From Sclerotiophoma versabilis (Eukaryota; Ascomycota; Dothideomycetes; Pleosporales; Didymellaceae), in assembly GCA_012274445.1 (NCBI GenBank), contig JAAROD010000044.1:930001-994000 (forward strand): DNA of 64,000 nt. The letters are read 5' to 3'. A program made the translations under genes and the position numbers. This document shows positions 21,944 to 33,636 of the stretch, one piece after another; position 1 is the first letter of the stretch; every line of letters starts with the position of its first letter. The notes below the pieces were generated by a model, which had not been told where the DNA came from, ran no database searches, and was given only the letters and a program-made list of their open reading frames with translations.

Positions 21944-23733
21944 GCTTGTGCCTAGACAATAAACACACCGCCTGTAAGCTTCCGCATTCATGCCAGGCTC
22001 TTCTAGCTGTTCAGCGCACCTGCAAGCCTGACTCAAGTTCTCCTCAGAATTGTGTAACAAGCTTTGGAAGACTCGTTGACCGGATTCCTCTTAAGGTTTC
22101 TTAGCGGCCTCGTGGTCGACTACGAAGCGAGTCAACCAATTCGCCTCCTGATGCACGACACATGGCATGGTACAGCAATGCCAAACTCTATGTGGGAAAA
22201 GGTCGGTAGAACCCATTGAGATGCGGCCCGTGCCAGGATGGGGGATGCGATAGTTCGCTTGTCTTCACGAGATCGCTGCAAATGGCGCGAATCTTCTCTG
22301 CATGTACTGGTTTCAGATGACCACGAAGTATGGGAAGCCAGCACTGTCGTGTTCCGACCGGTGAACTGTGGGACCCGGAATGGAGACTCTTTCTCGGAAA
22401 TTGGCAAACATGAAATCGATAACTGAGATGCCAATTATGGATCAGTGGAAGGGTCAGTTGATCTTTGCTGAGTTCTGCAAAGTACCTGAGTCGTATCATG
22501 GCAATAACAACCGCGCTGATCTGGATGGTTCATTGGACGGACCCCGTCCCTATGGCACCTGCGGCCCATCGCTTTTATCCATGCCCCAACCCAATGTCTT
22601 GATAGACGTCAGTCTCGGACGTTACAAAAACGCTGGCAGGTACACGTACAACTCGAGAAGCGCACGATGAAGCAGAGCAAGGTGAGCGTGGATATCGATG
22701 ATATGTCCACATGTTGGAGACCCTTTGTTAAGTCTGACAGCGGAACCTGGTACTATAAAGCGGCAAGTAAGGTTCAATTTCGCGCATACGTAACAACGTT
22801 ACCTTCAGCTATCGGTACCTCAGGGGCCGCAGCCTGCGCTCCAGAACAGTTGGCAGTGGTGGCATTTTGCGACTGGTTAGCTATTACATAGGCGATAGGG
22901 CGAGTACAGCGCGAATCTGGTCGCAGTTGTACTGGGAGAGAAGGTCGCCCTGGCGTAAAACCCCTGCTCCAGACGTCCGGACAGCGACCGTGAATAGGCC
23001 GTAAGCCAGTGGATGCTGTAGTGTTGCTGCATGGCACACATACTAGCATAGCCCAACTTCTCAATAAATTGCCTGCTGAACTCGTTGGTTCGCTAAGAAC
23101 GTTGAGAGATGTTAATCCACTGCCAGAGCATTAGCAGCGTTTGGTGTCGTGGTGGCGATTGATGAGATCAACAAGTTTCATCGCCTGTAAGTTCATGATG
23201 AGTGATGTTTTTCCATCACAGCGACTCGCCACGAACACTCATAATGATAACGAGCATCATTGAAGCAGAGCAGCCAGCCAGCGAGCCATGAGACGTCAGC
23301 TTTTTGCATCTGGTGAGCTGGCTCTACATTGGGAGACCCTGGCATCCACGCTTCGAACATTTGATGCGGAAACTGCATGCTCTTGATGAACAAGACTCCG
23401 AATGACTCCAGGACACATTCAAATCTTGCATGGTGGTAACAAACGCCTGTCCAGCATTGTTGTTGCTGTGTTGTTGGAGTGGTTGCATATGTTCCTGCGC
23501 AAGTCGCGATCAGATTTTCGTCTGCTTCGAGTACGTGTTTAGTAAACGAGTGCGATACCTGCTCATGAAATGGCACCGCGCAGTGGTTCGATATTACGTA
23601 GAGAAGGTCGCGGTTGTGGTGAGATCATGAGCTTGCTTCCCTTTTGGGCAGCCTTGGCGCGCACAGTGCTCCCAGGCGCGTCGAAGCTTGCTATCGGGTA
23701 CATCGAGAACCCGCACTCTCAATCATCATTTCA

Positions 23734-25174
23734 ATGGCGTGCAGGATATCAACACTCTCTGGCACGCTTGCATGCAGCTCTTCGGGTGGTCTGCGAGCGG
23801 CGACGCGGTTACGAAGCGGCCAATCTTTTCTCCCTTTCTCTTCACGTGCTCTGTGCTCCTGGGCCAGGGATAATAGCATAAGACAACAACCACTCTTGAC
23901 AGCGAAAAGCAGAGCATTGACTTCCCTGCAACGATCCAATGTTTTCAGCACTTCGGTTAGGCGTAATGTCGAACGCGAAGATGGAAAGGATGCCACCTCT
24001 CAGGGCTTACCTGAACATGAGAAGGTAGGTCATTCTGTTCCTGCGTTCTACTGCAACAAGATTCTGCTCCTTCTTCTTTCATGGTGAAACGAGAGACTTC
24101 GTGGTGTTCTGGCTAGACCATGATGCTATTAAGATCGTCTGCAAGGTTCTTCGTTCTGTACTGGTCATGCGCAAACATCACCAAATCCCATGAGCATAGG
24201 TCTATAGTAATCAGGATAGCCCGACTGTCAAATTTGCGACGAGACAACCCTATGGAGAAGTCACTCAAGTTTTGCTGACATTACGTCTTCAGAACAGCGA
24301 CTTGTCAACAACAGCAAAAGTTGCAGCTACTTTGAAGTCCTCGTTGAAGCTAGATACGCCGGCACAACGACATGAACAAATCTACAACATACCAAACTTC
24401 CTCACTTTTACGCGCCTGGTAGCTACTCCAGTAGTTGGGTATCTCATCGTTCACAACCAGCATCTCGCCGCCTTTTCTCTCTTCACTTACGCAGCGTTCT
24501 CGGATCTCCTCGATGGTTGGATAGCTAGGAAGTGGAAGCTACAAACTGTGGTTGGCAGCGTCGTGGATCCTATGGCTGACAAGCTGCTCATGACAACGCT
24601 CGTTACATGTCTGGCAGTTAACGGGAGCATGGCGGCACCTCTTGCTGTCATCATTCTTGGTCGCGACGTCAGCCTTGCAGTTTCCGCACTCTACTACCGA
24701 TACGCCTCTTTACCGGCACCAAAGACTATGGCCAGATACTGGGACTTTAGTCTACCCAGCGCAGAGGTACATCCCACTCAGTTATCAAAGTTCAACACCT
24801 TCCTCCAGCTCAGTCTACTCGGCACACTACTATGCACAAACCTCCTCCACGACCCTGCTGCGATCACGTCTGCTGCAGGTGGATTCTTGATGTCTATACA
24901 GGACATTCTGGGCGGGGAGGCTGGTGTAAAAAATCTTGTCACGGGTCTTTCAGCCGTAGTCGCCAGCACTACGCTGTACAGCGGGTTGGAGTATACATGG
25001 AAGAAGGATGCAGTCAAGATCCTAGGAGGCAACGAGGAGCTCAAAAGGAAGCAAGGTTTCCGTGGACGTATGATCATGCTTACCAGCTACGGAGCATTTA
25101 TTGCAGTCGCTGCGGCTCTTTGGTTTCGTGGGTCTCCTGCAGACGAGACAGAAAGACAGGAGAAGAAGGCTTGA
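23734..25174 (+). CDS. CRD1: Mitochondrial cardiolipin synthase (CDP-alcohol phosphatidyltransferase)
   Basis: Two exons (23734-24024, 24293-25174) with a 268-nt intron encode 390 residues. Exon 1 gives an Arg/Ser-rich mitochondrial presequence (MACRISTLSGTLACSSSG, then TSVRRNVEREDGKD). Exon 2 begins after TTACGTCTTCAG and carries the enzyme. The CDP-alcohol phosphotransferase motif DGx2ARx8Gx3Dx3D is complete: D171, G172, A175, R176, G185, D189, D193. Several hydrophobic segments lie on either side. It joins phosphatidylglycerol and CDP-diacylglycerol to make cardiolipin in the inner membrane. The motif DFSLPSAEVHPTQLSK is typical of the eukaryotic enzyme. The intron is long for this window, so a small extra exon inside it cannot be excluded. 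The open frame in exon 2 has no ATG at its start, which is why an upstream exon is required. Confidence 0.88.
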
Positions 25175-26231
25175 GCAAACGGTGGTGGGATTTGAGTAAC
25201 CTCCATGGCGAATTTTAAATCTGTACAATATAGCATCAACAGCGGGCACATGAGCATTCTGGAATAGTCAAAGCTGTGTGTCCTGTACTCCACCTGTTTA
25301 GGGTTCACCTCCTTGTGCCCGAAAGAATCATGTACCACCAACCACCGCTGAGCGTAAGGATCTTGAGGATTAAGACCTGGCAGTTTCTTTGTTCCCAATT
25401 CATAACATGTGCGAACCACTGGCATCACATACAGTAGTTACCAAGCAGCCCATAAACTGTACTTTGGTGTTCATTAACCCAAAGCTCAATTCCACAGTAG
25501 AACCCCGCCTGTACATAACCCAGCCTAGTTTGAGAAACGACAGTAGGAGCCAGGAAGCTTCCAACACATCAGCAGCCATGGCGACACTAGTATTGAGATT
25601 ATGTTCGAGCTTACCGTGCCACGACCTGCACAGACGCAGTGGAACCAATCCCACCTCCCCACAACGGCATCTAGAGTCCATACCACAGAGCTTCCACATC
25701 CATAGATAGGTCACAGTCCGAAGCCATGTTCGAGTCACTGTATCGCATAAGCAGTGTGCCAGATGGTTTTGAAACCAGAGAAGCATACCCTGTAGTCGTG
25801 GAAATGCGCTGAAGAGCTCCAAAGCCCGGCGATGTCGAGTCAGCGCAGAACCCAGAGGAGCGCATACCGACACCACCGACCCGCGAGTCGAGGAAGCAAC
25901 AGCAATCTCGAAAAGAGGTGAGTAAGTAACGACTCTACCAGACCGAAGAGCACCGGTGCGCACACGTCTATGTACTCCAACAAGCCGCCAGACGCAATCT
26001 GCAGTCTCATTCACGGTGGACGATTAGCTATATATCCCTTGAATGCGATGCAAAAGTGGAATACAGACAAGGAGAGCCGGACAGATGCAAGTCACGTGGT
26101 GCAAGGATCTCGATGAAGATGCGGACGAATTGGATAGTGCAGTTCGAAGCACGGTAAATGTACAGTACAGTATGTTACAATATCGAACGATTCGCTATCC
26201 TAGGCCCCCTCACCTCAACACAAACGACTAC
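25175..26231. other. Intergenic region between convergent CRD1 and COQ8
   Basis: 1.06 kb of 3' flanks. A 204-codon open frame on the minus strand (26014-25400) starts with GTG, is rich in Cys, Trp and Arg, and shows no family resemblance; it is not called. Confidence 0.5.
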
Positions 26232-28939
26232 TTACTTCATTCTCGCCTTGCCGTGGTATGTCGCAATAGCTTTCTCAAACAGCTCCCTGCACGGGACTCT
26301 GGAGCCCAAGCGCGCGCAGAGCAAGAACGCACCGCTTAGCTTGCGGTGCAGACTATACGTCTCCTCAGGCGGGGGCGCAAGTCTCTCGCGCACCATGATG
26401 GGGATTAGATCGCGCACGCGATCCGTAATCGTCTGATCTCTGAAGTCATACACTGCCGGTCCAGAGGCCTTGAACGGCTCCGCGAGCGTAAGGACTGAGT
26501 CGGTGTGTGCGTTCAACATAGCGGTACTCTCGTCGCCGGTAAGATAACCCAGCTCGAGGGATAGGTCGCGGATCGAGTTGCGGTCTTCTTTACTAGCGGC
26601 GATCAGGACGTTGATGTAGGGTTCTACAAATTCATCGGGGTACTCTCTGCTCGCGCCAAAGTCGAGGAGTTCGATCTTTTTATCGCGCGCGTTGAAGAGG
26701 AAGTTCGTCCAGTTCGGGTCTGTCTGCATGAACTTAAATTCTACAATCTCGCGTAAGCAGAGACGCAGGATCTGCGTGCCGATCCAATCACGCTGGTCTT
26801 GGGTGAGGTTCTTCAGCTTTGCGACACCCACACCAGACATCATTTCGGCGGTGAGCACGGCCGGGCCACTGGCTTCAGGGAAGACTTTGGGAACTGTGAA
26901 GACGGAGGTGTCGTCAGCGACAAGGTTACGGAAGCGCATTTGGCACTCTGCTTCACGCGTGTAATCGCACTCCCAGCCAAGTTCTGTACGAGCATTGGCA
27001 ATGGTTTTATCAAGGAAAAGGCCGCGGGGTAGGATGCGGGATGCGGTTAGGAGAATAGAGAGGTTGTTCAGATCAGAATCAATGGAGTTGGCGACGCCGG
27101 GGTATTGAACTTTGACGGCCACGGGTTGGCCTGTGGACTTGAGTACTGCTTTGTGTACCTGCCCAATCGATGCGGCTGCTATCGGAATGTCCTCAAACGA
27201 TTCGAATAGGTCGCGCCACTCAGATCCAAGGTTTGAAGCGAGCACCTTATCCCGCTGCCAGGCTGGCATGTAGTCTGCGCTGTCTTGCACCCGCTGCAGA
27301 ACCTCCTGGATCTGGGGCGGTAGCATCTTGCTATCTTGGAAGCTGATCATTTGTCCAAGCTTCAGCGCAGCACCTCGCATGCGAGAGAGCTTCGCGACAA
27401 GGATCTCGAGGTTGCCAGGACTTAGCATTAGCGAGCCGCCTGTCGCAGCAGCTGTGCCTGTGACGCGGCGAAGGCTTTCGCCAACAGCGCCTAGGGCCAT
27501 ACTGGTGCCAAGCCCAGCGTACTGCCAGAGTCGGCCGAATCGTGAAGATGGAACTCTCGATTCGCGAAGTGCATAAGCTGGTCTCTCAGGCTCTGCACTG
27601 AGTCCGGTAGGTATCTGCGATTCAGCTGTCAGTATATCAGCATGTTGCACAGCAGGTTCTGCCTTGTACACACCTCATTAGCAGCCGCAACCTGTGCTTC
27701 GGCGTCCTTGGCCAGCTCAGAAGCCAGATCCTGCATCTCCCGCTCAGTAGTAGCAGGTTTGGCTGACTCGGTTGCTCTAACAGGTGCTGGCGATTGAGCT
27801 TCCTGGCTTGGCTGAAGGTTCGCACTGTGGTCGGTCTGTACTATGGGCCGGTCATCGAGAGGGTGCCTCCCTGTGCCCTTCGAGACGGTAGAGCCAAGGT
27901 GCTCTTTGCGCGAATAGCGATCTTGTCCGAGCATTCGAGCCACCCGCTTTGAGTGGAACACATCTGTGTTTATGCCCTCTGGAATTTCCTCTTCTACAGG
28001 GACGGCAGCCTGCACAGGGACCTCTGTCCGCCGCTGCTGCTGCCCGGGCTTTGGCGTGGCATAGAATACATCCTGGTTGAGACGTCCGTCCTCGACATGG
28101 CTGTCGCTTCCTTGCCTGTCTGCAGTCGCTTTCGGTATCTGGGAACGTGGCTGTGCGGAAGATGCGGGCTGCGACTCGACGGATCTTGTGTAAAAAACAT
28201 CTCTGTCGTGCCCCTTGAGTAGGTTCTGGATCTTCGACGTCTTCGCGGACGGTTGCAGATCGTTTGTGTGGGCTGGGATGGGCTCCGTGGCGGCCGAAGA
28301 TGCGCCTCTTGGCTGCCCAGGCAGCGGTATGGTCGACTCGGTAGACTCTGCAGGCGTGATGCCTTCACCCTCCTGCCGAAGCCGTGTGTCCTGTGCGTTG
28401 GCCAAGGGGTCTTTGGGGGCTCCAGAGACAGGGCGGTCCGAGAAAGCGTCCTGGCCCTGTTCCGCTCGGCCCAATGGTGCGCCTGCGGATGGTATCGTGC
28501 CATCTGGTAATGGACGACGCGGCGCCTTTGCCTGCTCGACCCTCAGCTCCTGCTCTGGCGCCGGCTGCGCAGTGGTTGTCTGTCCGGAGCGATCATAGTG
28601 ATGATCCTGCTCGAGCCCTTCTCTCACAGCATGCGCCGGGGCCTGCCTCTCTACCGTCTCCTTCCTCGGTATGTCCTCATGCTGCGTGCCTGTTGCGGCT
28701 GGGCGCTCGGGAGCAGCTTTGGCGTACGCGGGAGCTGCCTCGTTGGACCGCTGGTAGAGGGCAATGGCAGCGGCAGCAGTAAGAGTGACGCGGTCCGTCT
28801 GTGATTTGACAGCCTTGGCCAGTGTGGACGTCTTCTGGTAGGCTTCGAACTGTTGCGACCGGAGCGTGATGTGCTTCGACGCAATCGATTTCGAGGCCTG
28901 AAACAGCTTCGCTGCGTCTACGAAGCGTCTTCCAGCCAT
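26232..28939 (-). CDS. COQ8: Atypical kinase Coq8 of ubiquinone biosynthesis (ABC1/ADCK3/UbiB)
   Basis: Two exons (28939-27674, 27614-26232) with a 59-nt intron encode 882 residues. The C-terminal half is the ABC1 atypical kinase-like domain: the KxGQ motif KLGQ at 507-510 in ALKLGQMISFQD, the A-rich loop IPIAAASIGQVH, VAVKVQYPG, and the metal-site motifs TDPNWTNFLF and LLDFGASREY. Coq8 is a mitochondrial matrix ATPase that supports assembly of the coenzyme Q synthome. The N-terminal half is long, disordered and Ala/Pro/Gln-rich, about 480 residues before the core. It carries three copies of a DVF(Y/H) motif at residues 247, 290 and 326. The intron falls in the linker after the conserved AAANE. 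Yeast Coq8 is only about 500 residues, so the leader is the unusual part. Confidence 0.92.
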
Positions 28940-29495
28940 TTTGAGAGGTCCAAGGCGGGTGTTATGAGGATTTCATTGCGCGCTGTGTGCGATTGCTCCT
29001 ACAGGATCTGAACAATTGCTGCGACTGTCCAGAAAGCATTGATCATGATCTCATAGCTTCAATTGCTCCAATTGCCCGAATTGCGCGCTAGATCCGAAGA
29101 AGCTAGCACTCATGCAGGTAGACCTACTACCAACCTCGCGGATTGATGCCGTCTCTTTTGTAAGCTAGACACTGACATCTTGCGTCTTCTCGTTTTATGG
29201 GCGTTGGGTTGGGAGAGTTTCGTTACTTCTTTTGTCTTTCGTTCTTTCCGTGGATCTCAACGGTTTTGAATAAGTCTAGGGCGCGGGAACCAAGGTCCCG
29301 AATATTCGTGCTTGCAACACCGATACCTCTACCCTGGCTTGATCCAGACGGTCTTCACTGCTACTTCCTGAAGCAATTTCTTCGACATTGCCACTTCATT
29401 CCAACCCTCGCACCACTGCTGCTTGACGTCTTGCAGCTGATCACTCTGATCTACCCCTCCATATACCCCACATCGACCCTGAGACGCGAGACAAG
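28940..29495. promoter_or_regulatory. Divergent upstream region of COQ8 and NTA1
   Basis: 556 bp between start codons. A TTGCTCCAATTGCCCGAATTG-like AT/GC mixed stretch lies near 29060, without a motif I can name. Confidence 0.45.
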
Positions 29496-30575
29496 ATGAA
29501 AGTCGCGTGTTTGCAGTTCGCCCCGGAAGTTGGAAAGGTCCAGGAGAACATCGCAAGAGCAGAGAGCATACTACTGGCTGCTCGATTGCCTTTTGATGTT
29601 GACTGGCTAGTCCTTCCGGAACTCGCTTTCACAGGTAAGTGTTCTCTACAGCGCATCGAGCTTGAACATGTGACACGCCGAGGCTGCTAGATGATCAAGA
29701 ACAAAAGACCGAGCGAAGTTAATAGCCCTATTTATCGCCTTGTTCAGAAAATTAAACTCACACATCAGTGCCATTCACATCATCTAGGCTAAAACAATTC
29801 AGGCTACAACTTCTTTTCCCTCGAAGAAATCAAACCATTCCTGGAACCCACTACATCTGGAACAAGCACACAATGGGCCATTCAAGCAGCCCGCCAGTAC
29901 AACTGCCACGTAACAATCGGCTACCCTGAGATCGCCACAGCCACCGAAACACAACCTTCCACACAATACAACTCCACTGTTACCGTCTCGCCCTCTGGCG
30001 CCATCCTAGCAAACTACCGCAAATCCTTCCTCTACTACACCGACGAAACATGGGCCACCGAAGGCCCCGGCTCATGCGAGCATAAGCTATCCAATCCAGC
30101 ATCGCCAGATGCTCCGTTCCTCTCCGGCCCGCTGGGTGAGCTGGGGAACGTCACGCTCGGTATCTGCATGGACATCAACCCGTACAAGTTCACCGCGCCC
30201 TGGGATGCCTACGAGTTTGCCTCCACAGCACTTTTGAACAAATCCAAATTGCTCTGCGTCTCAATGGCATGGCTGTGCCACCTCACGCCCGAAGAACTCA
30301 TGCGCGACCCATCTCAGCCTGATGTAGCCACGATAGCGTATTGGGTGGAGCGATTCCAGCCGCTTGTCGAGGCGCGGCTGGACGAGCCTATATATGTTGT
30401 AATGGCGAACCGGAGCGGGATGGAGAAGGGTGTGTGCTATGCTGGGAGTAGTACAGTGATCAAGATTGACAAGGGAGTTGTGAGTTTATTCGAGACAGCG
30501 GGGAAGAGCGATGAGAGGTGTTTGGTGGTAGATTTGGGTGATCGGCCAAAGTTCCAAGTAAGGAGTGGAAAGTAG
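29496..30575 (+). CDS. NTA1: N-terminal amidase Nta1 (nitrilase superfamily)
   Basis: Two exons (29496-29634, 29803-30575) with a 168-nt intron encode 303 residues. The nitrilase catalytic triad is complete: E42 in LVLPELAFTG, K120 in NYRKSFLY and C168 in GICMDINPYKF. The block ICMDINPYKF with GYNF right after the glutamate is typical of Nta1, which deamidates N-terminal Asn and Gln so that the proteins enter the Arg/N-degron pathway. The protein is shorter than yeast Nta1 (457 residues), as is usual for filamentous fungi. A mature mitochondrial or cytosolic location cannot be told from the sequence. The second exon has no start codon of its own near its beginning, so the splice at GTAAGT...TTCAG is required. 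It diverges from COQ8. Confidence 0.88.
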
Positions 30576-31147
30576 AGGGCGTAGGCAGTGGACATTGTCC
30601 GAGGCGTTCTGCTTACGGTGCGAGCACTTTGATTGGTCGCCATGAACTTAGTCAAGTGTGCGCAGATACACGCCGTGTTGGGGGGTTAGGGATCTGAGCC
30701 TATAAGAGGTATTGAGGACAAGGCGTGTAACGAACGCATCTTGCGCTCCAAACTGAGGATACGGCTATTATAACTTGTGGGTCGATATTCGTGGTAGCAT
30801 AGGCGCCGCACATGCATCACGATCGACGAATCACGCCTAATGACGCACGCACATCATCATTCATTGCGACCAGCAAGTGTATTCATGTCTGATACCATCG
30901 CCTAGTCTAAACCATCATGATTCGATTTCTCATTCCCGCAGTAGCGCCAGAGTATTCGCAGATACCCATACCATTCGTAAGGAAGGACATAATGTGCCCC
31001 GCTTAGAAAACTGTCCGCTCGATTCCCGTCATTGCGATTCGAAATCGATTTCCGTGATTGCGCTCGTATGTGTGTTTGTCGTGTACGCGGAGGTGTACTT
31101 GGATGCAGGAATCGAAAGTCGAAAATGAGGGTCTGTCGGCGAGTCGT
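30576..31147. other. Intergenic region between convergent NTA1 and RPL39
   Basis: 572 bp of 3' flanks. I see only short open frames that overlap the RPL39 3' exon. Confidence 0.5.
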
Positions 31148-31464
31148 CTAGATACCGAGACGAGTCTTGCGCCAGTGCCTCCTCTTGGCGTTGTACCTGT
31201 GGGAGCCTGTCAGTCACTTTTTCTTGCTTCGTTTAGTTTGTGCGAGTCGTCGCTGGGAGCTGTAGGATGCGGGCGTTCGCGGTGTCGGCGTACCTGATGG
31301 TGTTGTTTGTCCTCAGGCGGATCCACTGGGGGATGGGGCGGTTCTGCTTCTGAGCCTTTGCAAGCTTCTGCTTGGTGCGGAAAGACTTCTGGGACTGTAC
31401 AAATTTGTTAGAAAACATCCATCGTATATTTGGCCGTCGTGGCAGGGCGGCAGCATACCGGCAT
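31148..31464 (-). CDS. RPL39: 60S ribosomal protein eL39
   Basis: Three exons (31464-31459, 31394-31294, 31196-31148) encode exactly 51 residues, the conserved length of eL39. Exon 1 holds only ATGCCG. Exon 2 encodes SQKSFRTKQKLAKAQKQN and on through QWIRLRTNNTIR. Exon 3 gives YNAKRRHWRKTRLGI then TAG. Introns are 64 and 97 nt with GTATGC and GTACGC donors and TACAG/ACAG acceptors; the second splits an Arg codon. The protein lines the peptide exit tunnel of the large subunit. Short basic sequence and spliced structure make the gene easy to miss, and no single frame shows it whole. Every residue matches the family pattern. Confidence 0.96.
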
Positions 31465-32229
31465 CGTGGCTGATTGACTGGCAGTCGGATGTCGAAGTTG
31501 TGTCGTTGAAGTTCGATTTTCTGACGAGGGACGGCAAGTGCGACTCGCTTGTGGGCTTGTGGGCGGGTCCGCGCTAGTCCTAGAAGGGACTGTCACGGGA
31601 GGCGCGATCTTCGACGCACAACATCACCGTCGCTCCTTTCATGTCCGTCGCTTCTAACAGTACCTTATAGTAGGCCTTCAGACTGACCTAAATCTGTTTT
31701 AGTTCAACTTGAATGTTACTTGAAGGCCTGTATACCGGTCTTGATGTTTTGCTGTGTCTTAGGCAAGGGGTCACATAAAACCATCAGCCACCTCGCGTCC
31801 AACCAAGACACACGGTAATTCCAATAGAGCTGTCCAACTTTAGTCTCCTTCATCATACACGTGTTTTGCTGTTGTTTTCTCCTTCCAAAATTTCAAATGA
31901 CAGGTGAACGCATGCGACTTGATTACCCATTTCCAAGCAAGGCTGACGATGTGACTGGATTGGGAGCAATGAGATTGTCGGCGAGAAGCGCTTGCTCTCT
32001 ACTTCTAATTGTGGAAGCATGCGGTCGACAACAGTTCAAATACTCTACTTCACTGTGGATGCCTTCGCTTGTTGCTTACATACCTTCTCACGCCCAAGCT
32101 AGTTTCACCTATTCACCCATTTTACTTAGCCGTACATACTTTTAGCCATGCAATCGGAACCAGCGAAATTGGGCATCGATATGCCTGACCGTAGTTTATC
32201 GTACACTATGAGTATATAGGCTCAACCAA
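31465..32229. other. Upstream region of RPL39 and flank of the BTB relic
   Basis: 765 bp. It includes the RPL39 promoter; I see no clear ribosomal-protein promoter motif that I can name. A 94-codon open frame at 31861-32145 has no recognisable product. Confidence 0.45.
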
Positions 32230-33254
32230 GTTAACGCGATTTGTAGCACGATAAGTCTTGACACTGTTACTGTCCGGCTCGCGAATTCGGAGATATAGGT
32301 ATACAAAGAGCTGCTGTCTGCGGTCTCAGATTACTTTAAGAAAGCCTTTGATGGCCCGGTCAAAGAGGCCGATCGACGTTCTACTACCCTAGTTGATGTC
32401 ACCGACCATACTTTTAGAACACTTCTCCAATGGGCATATGCACAGATGTCTCAAGCACAGCTCGCCACAACACCGCTGTGCAAAGATCTAGTCCTTACGC
32501 AAGAGTCAACAAAACCTGGAATAGCTGCGCCATCCACTCTCGCAGCCACAGGGGGAGATAATAAGAGCGACTCGAGTGAAGTTTCTCGTAGTGACTCCAG
32601 CAGCGACTCGAACATGAGCGCAGACCATAGTTCTGTACTTGTTGCGGCCTTCGACGAAGCTTCTTTCCATTACAATCCAGAAGGACTCGCTAAGTCAAAC
32701 TATTGCAAGGGCAACGAGTGGGTTGCTAACTATATGTTCATACTGTTCTCTGTTCTACATCTCTCTGTATTCGCTGACAACACTTGGTACCTCAGCTGCG
32801 TGACGACATCATGACTGCTTTCATGGGCCAGTTATGGGCAATGGACTGGTTTTTCGATCCAGACACTGAGATAATAGCTGCCGTACGTGACCAACTTCCT
32901 GAATCTTCGAGCATGGTCAAGTTTCTGGTCCATTGTACGGCTTTGCTCTGGGTTACAGCGCCGGGCCAAAATTGTGCCAAGAATTTGCAGTCGATGAAGG
33001 CTATGCATCCGGATTTTGCCTTCGACGTTAGTGTAGTTATGGCCAAGACGATCCAGCTTCACAATATGTCAACAAACACTGCTGAATTCTTGACCAGCTG
33101 GAGATCTTTGACAAAGAATTCGTGCTTTCTACACGAGCATTCGGCCCTCAACCACGATCAGTGTCGACGGCGTATTCGAAACAAGCCTCACCTCTTCGTG
33201 GCGATAATGACTGCTTGCATGAAAGACGCTACGAGCCGGTCAGTGACGACCTAG
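32230..33254 (+). pseudogene. Broken BTB/POZ domain protein gene
   Basis: A BTB domain can be read in one frame from about 32254: DTVTVRLANSEI, then a TAG at 32296-32298, then VYKELLSAVSDYFKKAF and TFRTLLQWAYAQ. The frame continues to about 32790 (VFADN) and then must shift by one or two bases to pick up VPQLRDDIMTAFMGQLWA, which runs in a second frame to a TAG at 33252-33254. BTB proteins of this kind continue from the fold directly into such a segment, so the two pieces belong together. One stop and one frameshift make it a pseudogene unless the sequence has errors. The TAG could also be read as the end of an intron, but the residues before it fit the first BTB strand and argue against that. 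Confidence 0.75.
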
Positions 33255-33636
33255 CAACTTGCTGCGCGCAATCGAGCTTTATGGGCACCTGTGAAAGAAG
33301 GAGAGGAAGAGCTACATACGGGATACCTGTGAGTGTCTCGACAATGTGCTGTGGAGGCAGTAGTACTTGGGTTTGGGCGTTTGGAAACAAATGGCCAATA
33401 GCCTTCACAGGTTGGAGGCACGCGGTTGTTTGTACTGCGATAGATTTGCGCTTTTTCGTGAGCCAGTTTAAAAATTTGAACCGTGAGCTATTGTTTCGCT
33501 ACGGAACGTCAGGGCATTGCCAGAACACCTTCACTTTCATGATCTGTAGATTGTGCTAGTAGTATTAAACCCCCGTTGCATTTAGACATCTTCAATTTCC
33601 TCCGTCGACTACAGTCAATCGCGGAGGTATTCAACC
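33255..33636. other. Spacer between two BTB-family relics
   Basis: 382 bp. A 145-codon open frame crosses this region (33122-33559) but starts inside the relic in another frame and has no recognisable product. Confidence 0.4.

Larger units (their letters stand above)
18857..23733. other. Gene-poor 4.9-kb region between divergent STE12 and CRD1
   Basis: No convincing gene was found on either strand. The first kilobase probably holds the promoter and 5' leader of STE12. Base composition is not visibly AT-rich. Open frames of 100-176 codons occur at 19349-19783 (+), 19543-20073 (-), 20413-20853 (-), 21494-21943 (+) and 22188-22499 (-). None has a recognisable domain, codon pattern or splice continuation. 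Two short tandem repeats lie inside. Confidence 0.5.

Noticed and set aside
25400..26014. A 204-codon minus-strand open frame between CRD1 and COQ8
   Set aside because: It begins with GTG, has an odd Cys/Trp/Arg composition and no similarity I recognise; it sits in convergent 3' flanks.
32245..32300. Intron 3' end explaining the TAG before VYKELLS
   Set aside because: The TAG could serve as an acceptor, but the preceding codons fit the first BTB strand, and the later frameshift would remain unexplained.
33122..33559. A 145-codon frame running from the first BTB relic into the spacer
   Set aside because: It is in a different frame from the recognisable relic and has no protein-like pattern of its own.
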